DNA of 64,000 nucleotides from Gammaproteobacteria bacterium (GCA_002711845.1 PASF01000007.1:1-64000); one strand, 5' to 3'; positions 33,997 to 44,117 are shown, counted from the first letter of the stretch. The notes: a model not told the origin generated them from the letters alone. Made by a program: numbers and translations.

Positions 33997-34024
33997 AGGG
34001 TAGCCTAAAAGCTACCCTTTTTTT
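33997..34024 (+). terminator. Rho-independent terminator of the atp operon
   Basis: AGGGTAGC (33997-34004) and GCTACCCT (34011-34018) form a perfect 8-bp stem around the loop CTAAAA and are followed directly by a run of seven T. It sits between atpC and glmU, so glmU must have its own promoter or depend on read-through. Confidence 0.9.
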
Positions 34025-34047
34025 ATGGACGTTAAACAGGACAAAGC

Positions 34048-35421
34048 ATGAGCACTGACGTTATTGTGTTGGCAGCAGGCAAAGGCACACGGATGTACTC
34101 CGACCAACCCAAGGTCCTGCACCCGCTTGGCGGGAAACCCATGTTAAGTCATGTTCTGGATGCCGCCGCGGCAATTGACGCAGAAACCATCCATTTGGTC
34201 ACCGGCTTCCAGTCAGCCCAAGTGCGCGAGTATTTTGACAAACATCCTGTAGCCACACCCCTTAACTGGGTCGAGCAACGTGAGCAGCTGGGCACTGGCC
34301 ATGCCGTCATGCAGGCCGTACCCTCGGTTAGCGACGATAAAACCGTTCTGGTGCTCTATGGCGACGTGCCGCTGATCTCACCGGCAAGTCTGCAACAACT
34401 GCGAGATAAAGCTGAAGCCACGGGTATCGCCGTGCTGACGCTGGTCACCGACAACCCTGCCGGACTGGGCCGGATCATTCGTGATGACCAGGACCGTATT
34501 GTTGCAATTGTTGAAGAAAAGGATGCCACACCGGAACAGAAACGGATCACTGAAATAAACACCGGCATTATGGCCTTTAACGCCGGACGCCTGAAGACCT
34601 GGTTAGCATCAATAACCACCGCCAATGCTCAGGGTGAATACTACCTTACCGATACCGTCGCCATTGCCTGCGGAGATGGCGGCACCGTCAGCGGCCTGCA
34701 GACGTTTGATGACGACGAAGTACAGGGCGTAAACAACCGACTGCAGCTGGCGGATCTGGAGCGCAGCTACCAACGGCGACAGGCCAGACAACTCGCACTG
34801 CAAGGCGTCACAGTGAGCGACCCGGCACGTCTTGATATTCGTGGCCCGATAACGGTGGGTCGCGACGTGATGCTGGACGTCAACGTCATTCTGCAGGGCA
34901 GCAATCGTTTAGGTGACCGCGTCACCATCGGGCCCAATGTCATCCTGATTGACTGTGATATCGGTGATGACTGCGTTATCCTGGCCAACAGCCACCTGGA
35001 GGGTGCCAGACTTTCCTCTGCCTGCACCATTGGACCCTTCGCCCGATTGCGTCCGGGCACTGAACTTGGCGCCCATGCGAAAATAGGTAACTTTGTGGAA
35101 ACCAAAAAATCCACTATCGGCGCTGGCAGCAAGGTCAACCATCTGAGTTACATCGGCGATGCCAGCGTGGCGGAAAATGTCAACATCGGTGCTGGTACTA
35201 TTACCTGCAACTATGACGGCGTCAACAAGTATAAAACCACCATCGAGGCCGACGTTTTCGTCGGCTCCAACACAGCACTGGTGGCGCCAGTCAGTATCGG
35301 ACGTAACGCAACCATAGGCGCCGGGTCAGTCATCACATCCAATGTGCCGGAAAGTGACCTCGCAGTAGCGCGCGGCAGACAAAAGAACATCAGAGGCTGG
35401 AAACGACCAGTCAAAAAATAA
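34048..35421 (+). CDS. glmU: Bifunctional N-acetylglucosamine-1-phosphate uridyltransferase / glucosamine-1-phosphate acetyltransferase
   Basis: GlmU makes UDP-N-acetylglucosamine, the precursor for peptidoglycan and lipopolysaccharide. The 457-residue protein has the N-terminal uridyltransferase domain with [20 protein letters not shown] and the C-terminal left-handed beta-helix of hexapeptide repeats ([20 protein letters not shown]), the acetyltransferase. It is followed by glmS 31 bases later. Confidence 0.98.
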   Translation: MSTDVIVLAAGKGTRMYSDQPKVLHPLGGKPMLSHVLDAAAAIDAETIHLVTGFQSAQVREYFDKHPVATPLNWVEQREQLGTGHAVMQAVPSVSDDKTVLVLYGDVPLISPASLQQLRDKAEATGIAVLTLVTDNPAGLGRIIRDDQDRIVAIVEEKDATPEQKRITEINTGIMAFNAGRLKTWLASITTANAQGEYYLTDTVAIACGDGGTVSGLQTFDDDEVQGVNNRLQLADLERSYQRRQARQLALQGVTVSDPARLDIRGPITVGRDVMLDVNVILQGSNRLGDRVTIGPNVILIDCDIGDDCVILANSHLEGARLSSACTIGPFARLRPGTELGAHAKIGNFVETKKSTIGAGSKVNHLSYIGDASVAENVNIGAGTITCNYDGVNKYKTTIEADVFVGSNTALVAPVSIGRNATIGAGSVITSNVPESDLAVARGRQKNIRGWKRPVKK

Positions 35422-35452
35422 CATTGCAATCATTACAAAACAGGGGATATGT

Positions 35453-37288
35453 ATGTGCGGAATTGTCGGCGCAGTGGCACAAAGGAATGTGGTCGAGATT
35501 TTACTCGAAGGCCTGAAACGACTTGAATATCGGGGCTATGATTCCGCCGGTCTGGCTGTGTTGGATGACAAAGGTCAGACATTAAGCTGTGTGCGTGCCG
35601 TGGGCAAGGTCAGGAAACTGGTTGATGCCATTGACGAGAATCCGACCCGCGGCAAGACCGGCATTGCGCATACGCGCTGGGCCACCCATGGGGTACCCAG
35701 TGAGCGAAACGCACATCCGCACATGTCCAGCGAAGAGTTTGCACTGGTCCATAACGGCATTATCGAAAATCATGACGCCTTGCGCAGCCAGTTGATCAAC
35801 GACGGATACCGGTTTGACTCTGATACCGACACCGAGGTCGTAGTCCATCTGATTCACCAGGTCATGAGTGCTGGACAGCCCGACCTGCTGGCTGCCGTGC
35901 AGAAAATCGTACCCATGCTGCACGGCGCCTATGGACTTTGTGTCATCAGTACCCGTGACCCGGAAACCCTGGTCGTGGCACGTAGTGGCAGTCCGCTGGT
36001 GATTGGTGTGGGTATCGGTGAAAACTTTGTTGCTTCCGACCCGCTGGCACTGGGACAGGTAACCGACCGTTTCATTTATCTGGAAGAGGGTGACGTTGCT
36101 GAAGTCAAACGCAAGTCCATTCGTATCTTTTCCGACGGCAAGCCGGTGGAGCGCAAGCTTACCCGAATCCGAAGTGACCTTTCCGAAATCGAAAAAGGCG
36201 AATACGGTCACTTCATGCTGAAGGAAATATATGAGCAGGGTGCTGTCATCAAAAACACACTCAATGGGCGTATCAGCGCAAACCATGTTCTGGAAGAAGC
36301 ATTTGGTATCAAGGCAAAAGCGATCTTTGACCAGGTGAACAATGTCCAGATCGTCGCCTGTGGCACCAGCTTCCACGCCGGTCTGATCACCAAATACTGG
36401 CTGGAGAACATTGCCAAGATGCCCTGCCAGGTTGATATCGCCAGTGACTACCGATACCGCAACATAATTGTACGACCTGGCACATTGTTCGTGACAATCT
36501 CCCAGTCCGGAGAAACCGCAGACACGCTGGCCGCACTGCGCTATGCCGCAGAGCTGGGTTATGTCGGCACGCTGGCTATCTGCAATGTCGCCACCAGCTC
36601 GCTGGTACGCGAGTCAGACTTTTCCCTGCTGACCATGGCCGGTCGCGAAATCGGAGTCGCTTCCACCAAAGCGTTTACCACGCAATTGTGTGCGCTGCTG
36701 CTGCTGTCATTGGTGCTCGGCCGTCGCAATGGCATGGATGAGACCACCGAAGCCGGTTATGTCAAAGATCTGCACAAACTGCCGGAGCTGGTTGAACAGG
36801 TACTGTCACTGGACAAGGCCATACAGGAGCTGTCCATCAGTTTTGCCGACAAACACCACGCGCTTTTCCTGGGCCGTGGCAACCAGTATCCGGTGGCCAA
36901 AGAAGGCGCACTGAAGCTCAAGGAAATTTCCTATATTCATGCCGAAGCCTATCCGGCCGGTGAGTTGAAGCATGGTCCGCTGGCACTTGTTGATGACAAA
37001 ATGCCGGTGATTGCGGTGGCACCCAATGATGAGCTGTTGGGCAAACTGAAGGGCAACCTGGCCGAGGTCAGCGCCCGCGGAGGCAAACTGTTTGTGTTTG
37101 CCGATGAAAGCGGCGGTTTTGATGATGAGGGCGACTACAAACTCATTCGTATGCCGCCGGTGCCTGATGTGCTAGCGCCCATCCTCTATACCATCCCGCT
37201 GCAGTTGTTGTCCTACCATGTCGCCATCCTCAAGGGCACGGATGTCGACCACCCGCGCAACCTGGCCAAATCGGTGACGGTGGAATAG
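35453..37288 (+). CDS. glmS: Glutamine-fructose-6-phosphate aminotransferase (isomerizing)
   Basis: GlmS makes glucosamine-6-phosphate from fructose-6-phosphate and glutamine, the first step to UDP-GlcNAc. The 611-residue protein has the N-terminal nucleophile Cys (MCGIVGAV) of the glutaminase domain and two SIS isomerase domains ([42 protein letters not shown]). It ends LAKSVTVE, the conserved tail whose DNA is the target of Tn7 TnsD (attTn7). No transposon is inserted downstream here. No glmS ribozyme-like leader fits in the 31-base gap from glmU. Confidence 0.98.
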   Translation: MCGIVGAVAQRNVVEILLEGLKRLEYRGYDSAGLAVLDDKGQTLSCVRAVGKVRKLVDAIDENPTRGKTGIAHTRWATHGVPSERNAHPHMSSEEFALVHNGIIENHDALRSQLINDGYRFDSDTDTEVVVHLIHQVMSAGQPDLLAAVQKIVPMLHGAYGLCVISTRDPETLVVARSGSPLVIGVGIGENFVASDPLALGQVTDRFIYLEEGDVAEVKRKSIRIFSDGKPVERKLTRIRSDLSEIEKGEYGHFMLKEIYEQGAVIKNTLNGRISANHVLEEAFGIKAKAIFDQVNNVQIVACGTSFHAGLITKYWLENIAKMPCQVDIASDYRYRNIIVRPGTLFVTISQSGETADTLAALRYAAELGYVGTLAICNVATSSLVRESDFSLLTMAGREIGVASTKAFTTQLCALLLLSLVLGRRNGMDETTEAGYVKDLHKLPELVEQVLSLDKAIQELSISFADKHHALFLGRGNQYPVAKEGALKLKEISYIHAEAYPAGELKHGPLALVDDKMPVIAVAPNDELLGKLKGNLAEVSARGGKLFVFADESGGFDDEGDYKLIRMPPVPDVLAPILYTIPLQLLSYHVAILKGTDVDHPRNLAKSVTVE

Positions 37289-37351
37289 TCTGCGATACCT
37301 CAGGGGGCCGGCAACCCTGACAACGTGTGCCAGGTGTCGCACGTATGTCCG

Positions 37352-38212
37352 TCAGTCGCTCGGCTTCTGCGTCCGCAGAGCCCGCAGACTCTTGTTAATA
37401 CGTTTCAGATAATCCTTCAGCAGATCCTTGCGCAGCCGCGCAACACCCATGGCCAGCACATCAATCACCAGCAGGTGAGCTATACGGGAGGACACCGGCG
37501 TGAATACCTGCAGGTCTTCCTCCATGTTGACGTAGATGGGGATGGTACTGAGTTTGCTCAAGGGCGTATCCTGTGGCGCCAGGCCCACGACCGTGGCGCC
37601 GGCCTCAAGCGCCAGTTCCACACTCTGTATCAACGCTTTGGTGCGGCCCGACTGCGAAATGGCGACCACCACGTCTTTGGGGCTCAGTGAGATGGCTGAC
37701 ATGTGCTGGATATGCGGGTCGGTATACGCGGTGCTGGACAGCTGAAGACGGAAAAACTTGTGCTGCGCGTCGGACGCGACTGAGCCGGATGCGCCAAAAC
37801 CATAGAATTCCACGCGGTTGGCTTCGTTGATAGCGGCAATGGCCCGCTCCAGGGCGGCCGGATCCAGCTCATCGCGGACCGTCAATAGCGATCCGATGGT
37901 TGAGTCGAACACTTTATGGCTCAGATCGGCGATGGTATCGCGATCGTCCACCGAAAACTGTGAATAACTGCTGTTGGCCCCCAGATGCTGTGCCAGCTGC
38001 AACTTGAAGGACTGAAAGCCGTCAAACTCCAGTGCCCGACAAAAGCGCACCACGGTTGGCTCACTGACATCGGCACGGGCAGCGACATCGACAATACGCA
38101 TGCCCAGCACTGATGAGGCGTTCTCAATAACAAAATCCGCGACTTTGCGCTCGGATTTGCGCAGCAACTCGCGTCGCTCCTTGATTTTGCTGATCAGATT
38201 CTGGGCATCCAC
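37352..38212 (-). CDS. hexR: RpiR-family transcriptional regulator, HexR type
   Basis: HexR represses glucose (Entner-Doudoroff, gluconeogenesis) genes and is released by 2-keto-3-deoxy-6-phosphogluconate. The 286-residue protein has an N-terminal helix-turn-helix of the RpiR type (IVDVAARADVSEPTVVRFCRAL) and a sugar-isomerase (SIS) effector domain (YGFGASGSVASDAQHKFFRL, VVVAISQSGRTKALI). Sequence along its length agrees well with gammaproteobacterial HexR. It converges with glmS; only a weak, T-poor hairpin (37300-37320) lies between. Its targets cannot be told from context, because no carbon-metabolism gene adjoins it. Confidence 0.88.
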   Translation of the reverse strand: MDAQNLISKIKERRELLRKSERKVADFVIENASSVLGMRIVDVAARADVSEPTVVRFCRALEFDGFQSFKLQLAQHLGANSSYSQFSVDDRDTIADLSHKVFDSTIGSLLTVRDELDPAALERAIAAINEANRVEFYGFGASGSVASDAQHKFFRLQLSSTAYTDPHIQHMSAISLSPKDVVVAISQSGRTKALIQSVELALEAGATVVGLAPQDTPLSKLSTIPIYVNMEEDLQVFTPVSSRIAHLLVIDVLAMGVARLRKDLLKDYLKRINKSLRALRTQKPSD

Positions 38213-38294
38213 CGCTGTCTTCCTGTTACACTGCGATGTATGAATATAACAGGAAGCAAGGTTTCAGTACCATCCTCATGGCAATCCTGACCGC

Positions 38295-39470
38295 ATGACA
38301 GAACTTTCTCCGCAAATACAGATCGGCCTGCCGATGCAGGACATTGATGCGCAGCAATGGGATCGGCTGGTCGCCGGGCAAAGCCCGTTTCTCTCGCATG
38401 CTTTCCTGCTGGCGCTTGAGGACAGCGGCTCAGTGCAGGCGGATACCGGCTGGCAGCCCTGTCATGTGGTGGCAACCGACAAAGCGGGAGACCTGTTGGC
38501 CGCGATGCCGCTGTATATCAAACAGCACTCCTATGGCGAGTACGTCTTTGACTGGGGCTGGGCCGATGCGTATCAACGGTATGGCCAGCGTTATTACCCG
38601 AAACTGCTGACGGCAATACCATTTACGCCAAGCCAGTCGCCACGCTTTCTCGTCGCTGAAAGTGAGTCCGTGCAGCAATGGTTGCCACGGATCAAACAGG
38701 CAGTGTTGCAATACGCAGATCAGATCGAAGCCAGTTCATGGCATGTGCTGTTCCCGGATAGCCATAGCACCGAGGCGCTGGCACACACGGATATGATACG
38801 TCGTGAAGCCTGTCAGTTTCACTGGCGCAACAAGGGGTATGCCAGTTTCGACGATTTTCTGGCCACATTCAGTTCACGAAAACGCAAAACCCTACGCAAA
38901 GAGCGCACCGATGTGCTGGCGCAGGGCATCCGTTTTCAGTGCCTGGAAGGTGGCGAAATCAGTGAAGAAGTATGGGATATATTTTACCGATATTACCAGA
39001 ACACCTATCAGATCCGGGGTCAACAGGGGTATCTGACGCGTGACTTCTTTCGCCGGATCGATAAATCCATGCCGCAGAACCTGTTCCTGGTCATGGCGAT
39101 GCATGAGGACAGGTACGTCGCCGGTGCCCTGTTTTTCAAAGGCGCTGATAGCCTGTTTGGCCGATACTGGGGGGCAGAGCAAGACTACGACAAGCTTCAC
39201 TTTGAAACCTGCTATTACCAGGGTATCGAGTACTGTATCACCCACGACATCAGTCTGTTTGATGCCGGAGCCCAGGGTGAACACAAATTACGGCGCGGTT
39301 TTGAACCTGTCACCACAAAATCCTATCATTGGATAAAAGACCCGGCTTTTCGCGCCGCCATTGATGATTTCTGTCAGCAGGAAAAGGCCCATGTGGCCGC
39401 GTATCAGTCAGCGGCGCGGGAACAGTTGCCATTCCGCCAGTCGGATGCCGTCAAGGATTCTCAAGTATAA
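38295..39470 (+). CDS. DUF482 (COG3146) GNAT-fold protein, peptidoglycan-biosynthesis-like acyltransferase
   Basis: The 391-residue protein belongs to the DUF482/FemAB-like group: hallmark stretches are SPFLSHAFLLALEDSGSV near the start, PLYIKQHSYGEYVFDWGWAD (around 75-95) and GAQGEHKLRRGFEP near the C-terminus. The fold is a tandem GNAT, related to enzymes that add amino acids to peptidoglycan or lipids. The true substrate of this family is not known to me. It is divergent from hexR, and its last 20 bases overlap the end of the convergent response-regulator gene. Confidence 0.85.
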   Translation: MTELSPQIQIGLPMQDIDAQQWDRLVAGQSPFLSHAFLLALEDSGSVQADTGWQPCHVVATDKAGDLLAAMPLYIKQHSYGEYVFDWGWADAYQRYGQRYYPKLLTAIPFTPSQSPRFLVAESESVQQWLPRIKQAVLQYADQIEASSWHVLFPDSHSTEALAHTDMIRREACQFHWRNKGYASFDDFLATFSSRKRKTLRKERTDVLAQGIRFQCLEGGEISEEVWDIFYRYYQNTYQIRGQQGYLTRDFFRRIDKSMPQNLFLVMAMHEDRYVAGALFFKGADSLFGRYWGAEQDYDKLHFETCYYQGIEYCITHDISLFDAGAQGEHKLRRGFEPVTTKSYHWIKDPAFRAAIDDFCQQEKAHVAAYQSAAREQLPFRQSDAVKDSQV

Positions 39471-40287
39471 AGTTGCTCAGCAGGCTTCGCTGTTCATCAC
39501 TGGGATTGCTAAAACGCAGCAACAGGTTCAGGAACTCGGCGTCAGGGCGTTTCTCCACGGCGGAAATACTGTGCACATAAGCGCAGAGATCGGTGATGGA
39601 CTTGCTGGCCTGATTGCCGGGCGACAAGGTGACGATCGCAGGCGCAAACACACTGGGGTGTTCTGCGCCACGCTTGCACACCAACAGCACCTCATCAATG
39701 CTGATGGCTTTGATCATGCAGCGAAATTCGACCTGGCCCCACGAGACCAGTGCAGTGCCTTTGAGTTTGGGAGCCTCTTTGGCCTTGGCGCCGCCGGTCA
39801 GAGCCTCCAGTGAACCGCTGGGTGCGCTGTCTGCTTTGCCGCTGAATATCTCCAGAGAACTGAAAGGCCCGCTTTTGGATGAAGAGCCCGGACTCGCCTT
39901 GCTGAGCTTGCCGGATTTGATCAGTGCCTTCTGCACTTTCTGCATCAGTTCTTCGCCGGTAAACGGCTTGCCCAGGTAGTCGCTGACACCCGCCTGCACG
40001 GCGCGCATGATATGTTCCTTGCCGCCCAGACTGGTGATCATGATAAACGGAATGCCGGCCAGTTTTTCGTCGGCACGTACCCATTGCAGCAGCTCTTCGC
40101 CACTGAGCCCGGGCATTTCCCAGTCACTGAGTATCAGGTCGACGGGTTGCCGGTTGAGGATGGACTGTCCCTTGCGCCCGTCAGCACCCTCTATGATTTC
40201 ACACTGGGGCAGGTATTTGCGCAAAGTACGCTTGATCAGGTCGCGAATGAAACTCGCATCATCGATCAGCAGGATTCGGATTTTCAT
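39451..40287 (-). CDS. Response regulator: CheY-like receiver with a PilZ-like C-terminal domain
   Basis: Residues 1-125 from the ATG at 40287 form a receiver domain: LLIDDASFIRD (acidic pair), the phosphoacceptor Asp in LILSDWEMPGLSGEE, Thr in MITSLGG, and Lys in YLGKPF. A Ser/Gly-rich linker follows. The C-terminal ~110 residues (KGTALVSWGQVEFRCMIKAI ... PAIVTLSPG ... CAYVHSISAVEKRP) look like a divergent PilZ-type domain; the c-di-GMP-binding RxxxR motif is not obvious. An upstream frame extension to 40410 is not used because it lies in yaaA. The gene begins one base after the yaaA stop, so the two are co-transcribed. The sensor kinase is not nearby. Confidence 0.75.
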   Translation of the reverse strand: MKIRILLIDDASFIRDLIKRTLRKYLPQCEIIEGADGRKGQSILNRQPVDLILSDWEMPGLSGEELLQWVRADEKLAGIPFIMITSLGGKEHIMRAVQAGVSDYLGKPFTGEELMQKVQKALIKSGKLSKASPGSSSKSGPFSSLEIFSGKADSAPSGSLEALTGGAKAKEAPKLKGTALVSWGQVEFRCMIKAISIDEVLLVCKRGAEHPSVFAPAIVTLSPGNQASKSITDLCAYVHSISAVEKRPDAEFLNLLLRFSNPSDEQRSLLSNFILENP

Positions 40288-40288
40288 A

Positions 40289-41062
40289 TCATGCCTGTTT
40301 ACGCAAAAATACCGGTGTCGTGTCGGTAGAGTCTTTGGCGCTGTAACGGTAACCGGCCATGTCAAAGTCACGAAGGTCGGTCGGTGCGTCGAGCCGGTTT
40401 TTGATGACATAGGCCGCCATCATGCCACGCGCTTTTTTGGCAAAAAAACTGATGATCTTGTATTGACCGTTTTTGTAGTCTTTAAATACCGGACTGATGA
40501 TGTCAGCATCCAGCACCTTTTTATCGACCGCGCGGAAGTATTCATTAGACGCCAGGTTCAGCAGAACCCGGTTGCGCTGACCGCTGATGGCCTCGTTCAG
40601 ACCTTCGCTGAGACGGCTGCCCCAGAACTCATACAGGTTTTTGTTGCCGTCATGGGCCAGTGCCGTTCCCATTTCCAGGCGGTAGGGCTGCATCAGGTCA
40701 AGCGGGCGCAGCAGGCCATAGAGTCCGGACAAAATGCGCACATGATTCTGGGCATAGGCCATGTCTTTCTGGTTCAGCGTATGGACGTCCAGGCCCAGAT
40801 AGACATCGCCGGTAAAGGCATAGATGGCTTGCCGGGCATTGTCAGTGTCAAAGGGCGTGTGCCAGTTAAGGTTGCGCTCAAAGTTCAGTTCACCGAGTTT
40901 GGCGCTGATGTGCATGAGTTCGGACAGGTCTTCCGGTGATTGTTGGCGCAGGGTCTTGATCAGCTGCGCCGAATCGTCCAGGTAATCCGGTTGCGTGAAT
41001 TTGCCCGTGGGCACCGGGCTTGAGAAATCCAGTGATTTGGCGGGCGATAATACCAACAGCAT
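40289..41062 (-). CDS. yaaA: Peroxide stress protein YaaA (DUF328)
   Basis: YaaA binds DNA and lowers free intracellular iron damage during peroxide stress in E. coli. The 257-residue protein opens with the family signature MLLVLSPAKSLDF and has FTGDVYLGLDVHTL and NLASNEYFRAVDKKVL typical of DUF328. It is transcribed leftwards and linked with the response-regulator gene. No OxyR-type site was recognised in the short upstream gap. Confidence 0.93.
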   Translation of the reverse strand: MLLVLSPAKSLDFSSPVPTGKFTQPDYLDDSAQLIKTLRQQSPEDLSELMHISAKLGELNFERNLNWHTPFDTDNARQAIYAFTGDVYLGLDVHTLNQKDMAYAQNHVRILSGLYGLLRPLDLMQPYRLEMGTALAHDGNKNLYEFWGSRLSEGLNEAISGQRNRVLLNLASNEYFRAVDKKVLDADIISPVFKDYKNGQYKIISFFAKKARGMMAAYVIKNRLDAPTDLRDFDMAGYRYSAKDSTDTTPVFLRKQA

Positions 41063-41097
41063 AAAGGCCTCAAATTAAGGGGTATACGTTGCAGACG

Positions 41098-41628
41098 TTA
41101 AACGGATTGCGCGATATCCTGCCACCAGTTCAGCGGTGTGACCCCATCTTCGGGGTCGTAGACATTGCCGTAATACCAGATGGTGTCCGGAAAACCGGCC
41201 AGCACCTTGTTCAGCACCGCCTCGATCTGCTGAAAACCGATGGACACGTGGATGGTATATACCAGCAGACCGGGGCTGGCGGCATCGATGCGGCCGTCAA
41301 TCAGCTCGAGCTCGGGCGTCAGCGCCTGATCGAGTTCCTCTGTGTTATGCTTGCTGAACACACGGACACTCAGATTGCCGCTGTGCTCCAGCAGATCGTA
41401 GGTTGTGGCATTGTCGACGGGGTAACGGATGCGGTCGTCAGCAGCCAGCCCGCGGATGAATGCCGGTGATTTGCTCAGGCGGAATTCGCCCGGGTGGTCA
41501 AGCCCGGTTTTTGGTGACTGGCCTGCGCCGGCCACGGGCACCACACTGACTTGCTCGACAACAGGTTCATTGTTGTCGTTGTAGCCGGCAATCAGTGGTA
41601 TCTGTATTGTATCTTGTGCTTGGTCCAT
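41098..41628 (-). CDS. DUF4265 domain protein, hypothetical
   Basis: From the ATG at 41628 the protein has 176 residues. The pattern SPAFIRGLAADDRIRY ... LLEHSGNLSVRVFSK resembles the DUF4265 family (proteins of unknown role with the pattern 'spaF..G.a.gD.i.y ... GN...rv'). The N-terminal region is acidic and low in structure. No membrane segment or signal peptide. It faces away from the small membrane-protein gene at 41732 and lies 35 bases from yaaA. Function not known. Confidence 0.7.
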   Translation of the reverse strand: MDQAQDTIQIPLIAGYNDNNEPVVEQVSVVPVAGAGQSPKTGLDHPGEFRLSKSPAFIRGLAADDRIRYPVDNATTYDLLEHSGNLSVRVFSKHNTEELDQALTPELELIDGRIDAASPGLLVYTIHVSIGFQQIEAVLNKVLAGFPDTIWYYGNVYDPEDGVTPLNWWQDIAQSV

Positions 41629-41731
41629 GGGATTTCCCGGGCGATCAGGCTGGCGACAGCCGGTCAGCAGTGGCCGGCCGGATCGACTCAATTCATTGTC
41701 AGTCAGGGCTTATTGTAACCCGCGAAACATT

Positions 41732-42097
41732 ATGCTGGTACTCTTTGAACGTTTTGCGACCCGCCTTCAGGGCCTTAAATGGCCTGCGGTAGCGGGTTTG
41801 ATTATCATGATACTGGTCGCCGCCTGGGTGCTGGCCGGCACGTCGGCGGAACGGCAGGATCGCTGGTTGATACCGGTTGTGCTGGTGGCCGTCTGGCTGT
41901 TGCTACTGGCGTCCGGTCTGAACATGTTTGCGCGGGTGCCGGCCATGGCCGAGCCGCAAATGTCATGGTGGACCCGCGTGAAAATCCGGCTGCATCGAGG
42001 GCTTTACCACCTGTTTGCCTGGTTCATGCTGCTGGTGAGTCTGAGCCTGGTGGTGGTGACCTTTCAGTTGACTGCCGCCTGGTTGCGCATGAATTAG
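41732..42097 (+). CDS. Small membrane protein, hypothetical
   Basis: The 121-residue protein has three hydrophobic segments (WPAVAGLIIMILVAAWVLAG, LIPVVLVAVWLLLLASGLNM, LFAWFMLLVSLSLVVVTFQL), with a basic loop between the second and third (WTRVKIRLHRGLYH). It resembles no family whose role I can name. The ATG at 41732 is preferred because the frame before it lies across the DUF4265 promoter. It is followed by yciA after 90 bases on the same strand. Confidence 0.7.
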   Translation: MLVLFERFATRLQGLKWPAVAGLIIMILVAAWVLAGTSAERQDRWLIPVVLVAVWLLLLASGLNMFARVPAMAEPQMSWWTRVKIRLHRGLYHLFAWFMLLVSLSLVVVTFQLTAAWLRMN

Positions 42098-42187
42098 CAG
42101 GCTGACCAGCAAAAAAGTCATTAATTGCTGATAACATGTTTGGCCAATACAGTCTGGGCGATAACAATACAACGAGGAGTACTTCCG

Positions 42188-42592
42188 ATGGGCTTGATTG
42201 ACGACGATATGGACAGGGATCCGACGCCCACCGGTGAACTGGCATTGCAGACCCTGGCGATGCCGCGCGATACCAATGCCAATGGCGATATTTTTGGCGG
42301 CTGGCTGGTGTCACAGATGGACCTGGCGGCCGGAATAGCAACCAAGCAGGTCACCCATGGGCGCTCGGCGACCGTGGCCATCAAGAACGTCGAGTTTCTG
42401 GCCCCGGTCAGTGTGGGCTCGGTGGTGAGCTGTTACGCAGAAATTATGGAGGTGGGGCGCAGCTCCATGCACATCAACATTGAGGTTTGGATCTCCAACT
42501 CCCTGACTCAGGCGGCGCAGCGTAAAGTGGCTGAGGGTCTGTTCATTTTTGTGGCCATTGATGACAATGGCCGCACGCGCCGGATCAAGTGA
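42188..42592 (+). CDS. yciA: Acyl-CoA thioesterase, YciA type
   Basis: YciA hydrolyses a broad range of acyl-CoA. The protein is a single hotdog fold with the catalytic region NANGDIFGGWLVSQMDLAAG, ATVAIKNVEFLAPVSVGSVV, and C-terminal KVAEGLFIFVAID, all as in E. coli YciA. The ATG at 42188 follows GAGGAG-like sequence (CGAGGAGTACTTCCG) and gives the normal length (134 residues). It converges with the symporter gene downstream. Confidence 0.92.
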   Translation: MGLIDDDMDRDPTPTGELALQTLAMPRDTNANGDIFGGWLVSQMDLAAGIATKQVTHGRSATVAIKNVEFLAPVSVGSVVSCYAEIMEVGRSSMHINIEVWISNSLTQAAQRKVAEGLFIFVAIDDNGRTRRIK

Positions 42593-42652
42593 TCCGGCAA
42601 CGTCAATAGACAGGCTGCTGAAAAATGTTTTCGCGGCAGCCCTGGCAGGTCA

Positions 42653-43999
42653 TCAGGACACGCCTTCCGTCACAATCCGGCTGGTAATCTTGCCGCTGGT
42701 CATTGCCCCGCTGACATTCAATGCCGTGCGGCCCATATCAATCAGTGGCTCAATCGAGATCAGCAGGGCGACCAGCTCAATGGGCAGGCCCATGGCCGGC
42801 AGCACGATCAGTGCTGCAAACGTAGCCCCACCGCCAACACCGGCCACACCAAAGGAGCTGATGGTGATAATGGCCACCAGCGTCAGAATGAATCCCGGGT
42901 CCAGCGGGTTGATGCCCACGGTGGGCGCCGCCATCACCGCCAGCATGGCCGGATAGATGCCGGCGCAGCCGTTCTGCCCAATGGTGGCACCAAAGGACGC
43001 TGACAGGCTGGCAATGGACGGCGGCACTTTCAGCTCATCAATCTGGGTTTTGATGTTCAACGGAATGGTTGCCGCCGAGCTGCGGGTGGCAAAGGCAAAG
43101 GTCAATACCGGCCAGATCTTGCGGTAGAAATCCATCGGATTGGTGCCGGACAGGCTGAGCAGCAGGCCGTGCACCGTGAACATGATGGCAATCGCCACGT
43201 AGGATGCCACCACAAAACCGATCAGATTGAGAATATCACCGCCGTTGGAACTGGCGACCACATAGGTCACCAGTGACAGAATGCCGTACGGGGTCAGGCT
43301 CATGATGATTTTGACCAGGCGCATGATGATGGCCTGAACAGTATCGGTGCCACCCTTGATGCGTTCCGCGTATTCAGGTTTTTCCCGGCTGACCAGCAGC
43401 GCCGCCAGACCAAACAGCATGCCGAAAATCACCACGGCGATGATGGAGGTACTGCGGGCTTCGGTCAGGTCTGCAAAAATGTTCCGGGGAATAAAATTGA
43501 CGATGGTCTGGGCAATGGTCAGGTTCTCGACCACCGGCGCCCGGGTTTCCAGCACCGCCGCGCGGGCCAGTTCGCGCTCCCCGCCGACCATGCCTTCGGC
43601 GCTGAGACCGAACACGGTGGTCACCAGGATACCCACCAATGCAGCGATCATGGTGGTGAACACCAGAATGCCAATCACCGACCCGCCGATCTTGCCCAGT
43701 GCCGCTACCTCATGCAGCTTGACGACGGCGGCAATCATGGTGACCAGCACCAGCGGCATGATGATCATGCGCAGCAAAGACACATAAATGTCGCCGGGCA
43801 GATCCGTCCAGGTCAGCGTCGGGCGTATTTGGTCAATATCGCCGCCGTGAACAAGCTGCAGGAAAAAACCGTAAACAGCGCCCAGTAACAGGGCGATGAA
43901 CACCTGTTTGGCCAGGCTGGTATCGGGCTTCTTGAACTTGTAGAGGCTGAACAGTAATGCGATAAATATGACGATGCCGAGAACGGTCAGTACTGACAT
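42653..43999 (-). CDS. Dicarboxylate/amino acid:cation symporter, cystine TcyP-like
   Basis: The 448-residue membrane protein has the DAACS-family layout: several N-terminal membrane helices, the motif LLRMIIMPLVLVTMIAAV, the serine-rich re-entrant loop FAFATRSSAATIPLN and the transport-site segment FGATIGQNGCAGIYPAM. The TRSSAATIP form of the loop resembles the L-cystine transporter TcyP/YdjN more than the glutamate carriers. Substrate (cystine versus another acid) is an inference. It is transcribed alone, convergent with yciA. Confidence 0.82.
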   Translation of the reverse strand: MSVLTVLGIVIFIALLFSLYKFKKPDTSLAKQVFIALLLGAVYGFFLQLVHGGDIDQIRPTLTWTDLPGDIYVSLLRMIIMPLVLVTMIAAVVKLHEVAALGKIGGSVIGILVFTTMIAALVGILVTTVFGLSAEGMVGGERELARAAVLETRAPVVENLTIAQTIVNFIPRNIFADLTEARSTSIIAVVIFGMLFGLAALLVSREKPEYAERIKGGTDTVQAIIMRLVKIIMSLTPYGILSLVTYVVASSNGGDILNLIGFVVASYVAIAIMFTVHGLLLSLSGTNPMDFYRKIWPVLTFAFATRSSAATIPLNIKTQIDELKVPPSIASLSASFGATIGQNGCAGIYPAMLAVMAAPTVGINPLDPGFILTLVAIITISSFGVAGVGGGATFAALIVLPAMGLPIELVALLISIEPLIDMGRTALNVSGAMTSGKITSRIVTEGVS

Positions 44000-44117
44000 G
44001 GCGGGGCTCCCTTGTTTATTATTGCCCCGTTATAGCCCCTAAACAGGGTCGGTAGCAATCAGTTTTTTTGTGATAAGCATATGAAATAAAAGGCAGCTTT
44101 GATTCGTTGCCAGCCCG

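Noticed and set aside
35422-35452. Possible glmS ribozyme upstream of glmS
   Set aside because: The gap is only 31 bases, too short for the ribozyme, which is also not expected in this group.
37300-37320. Hairpin TCAGGG/CCCTGA between glmS and hexR as a terminator
   Set aside because: Short stem with no T run, so not a reliable rho-independent terminator.
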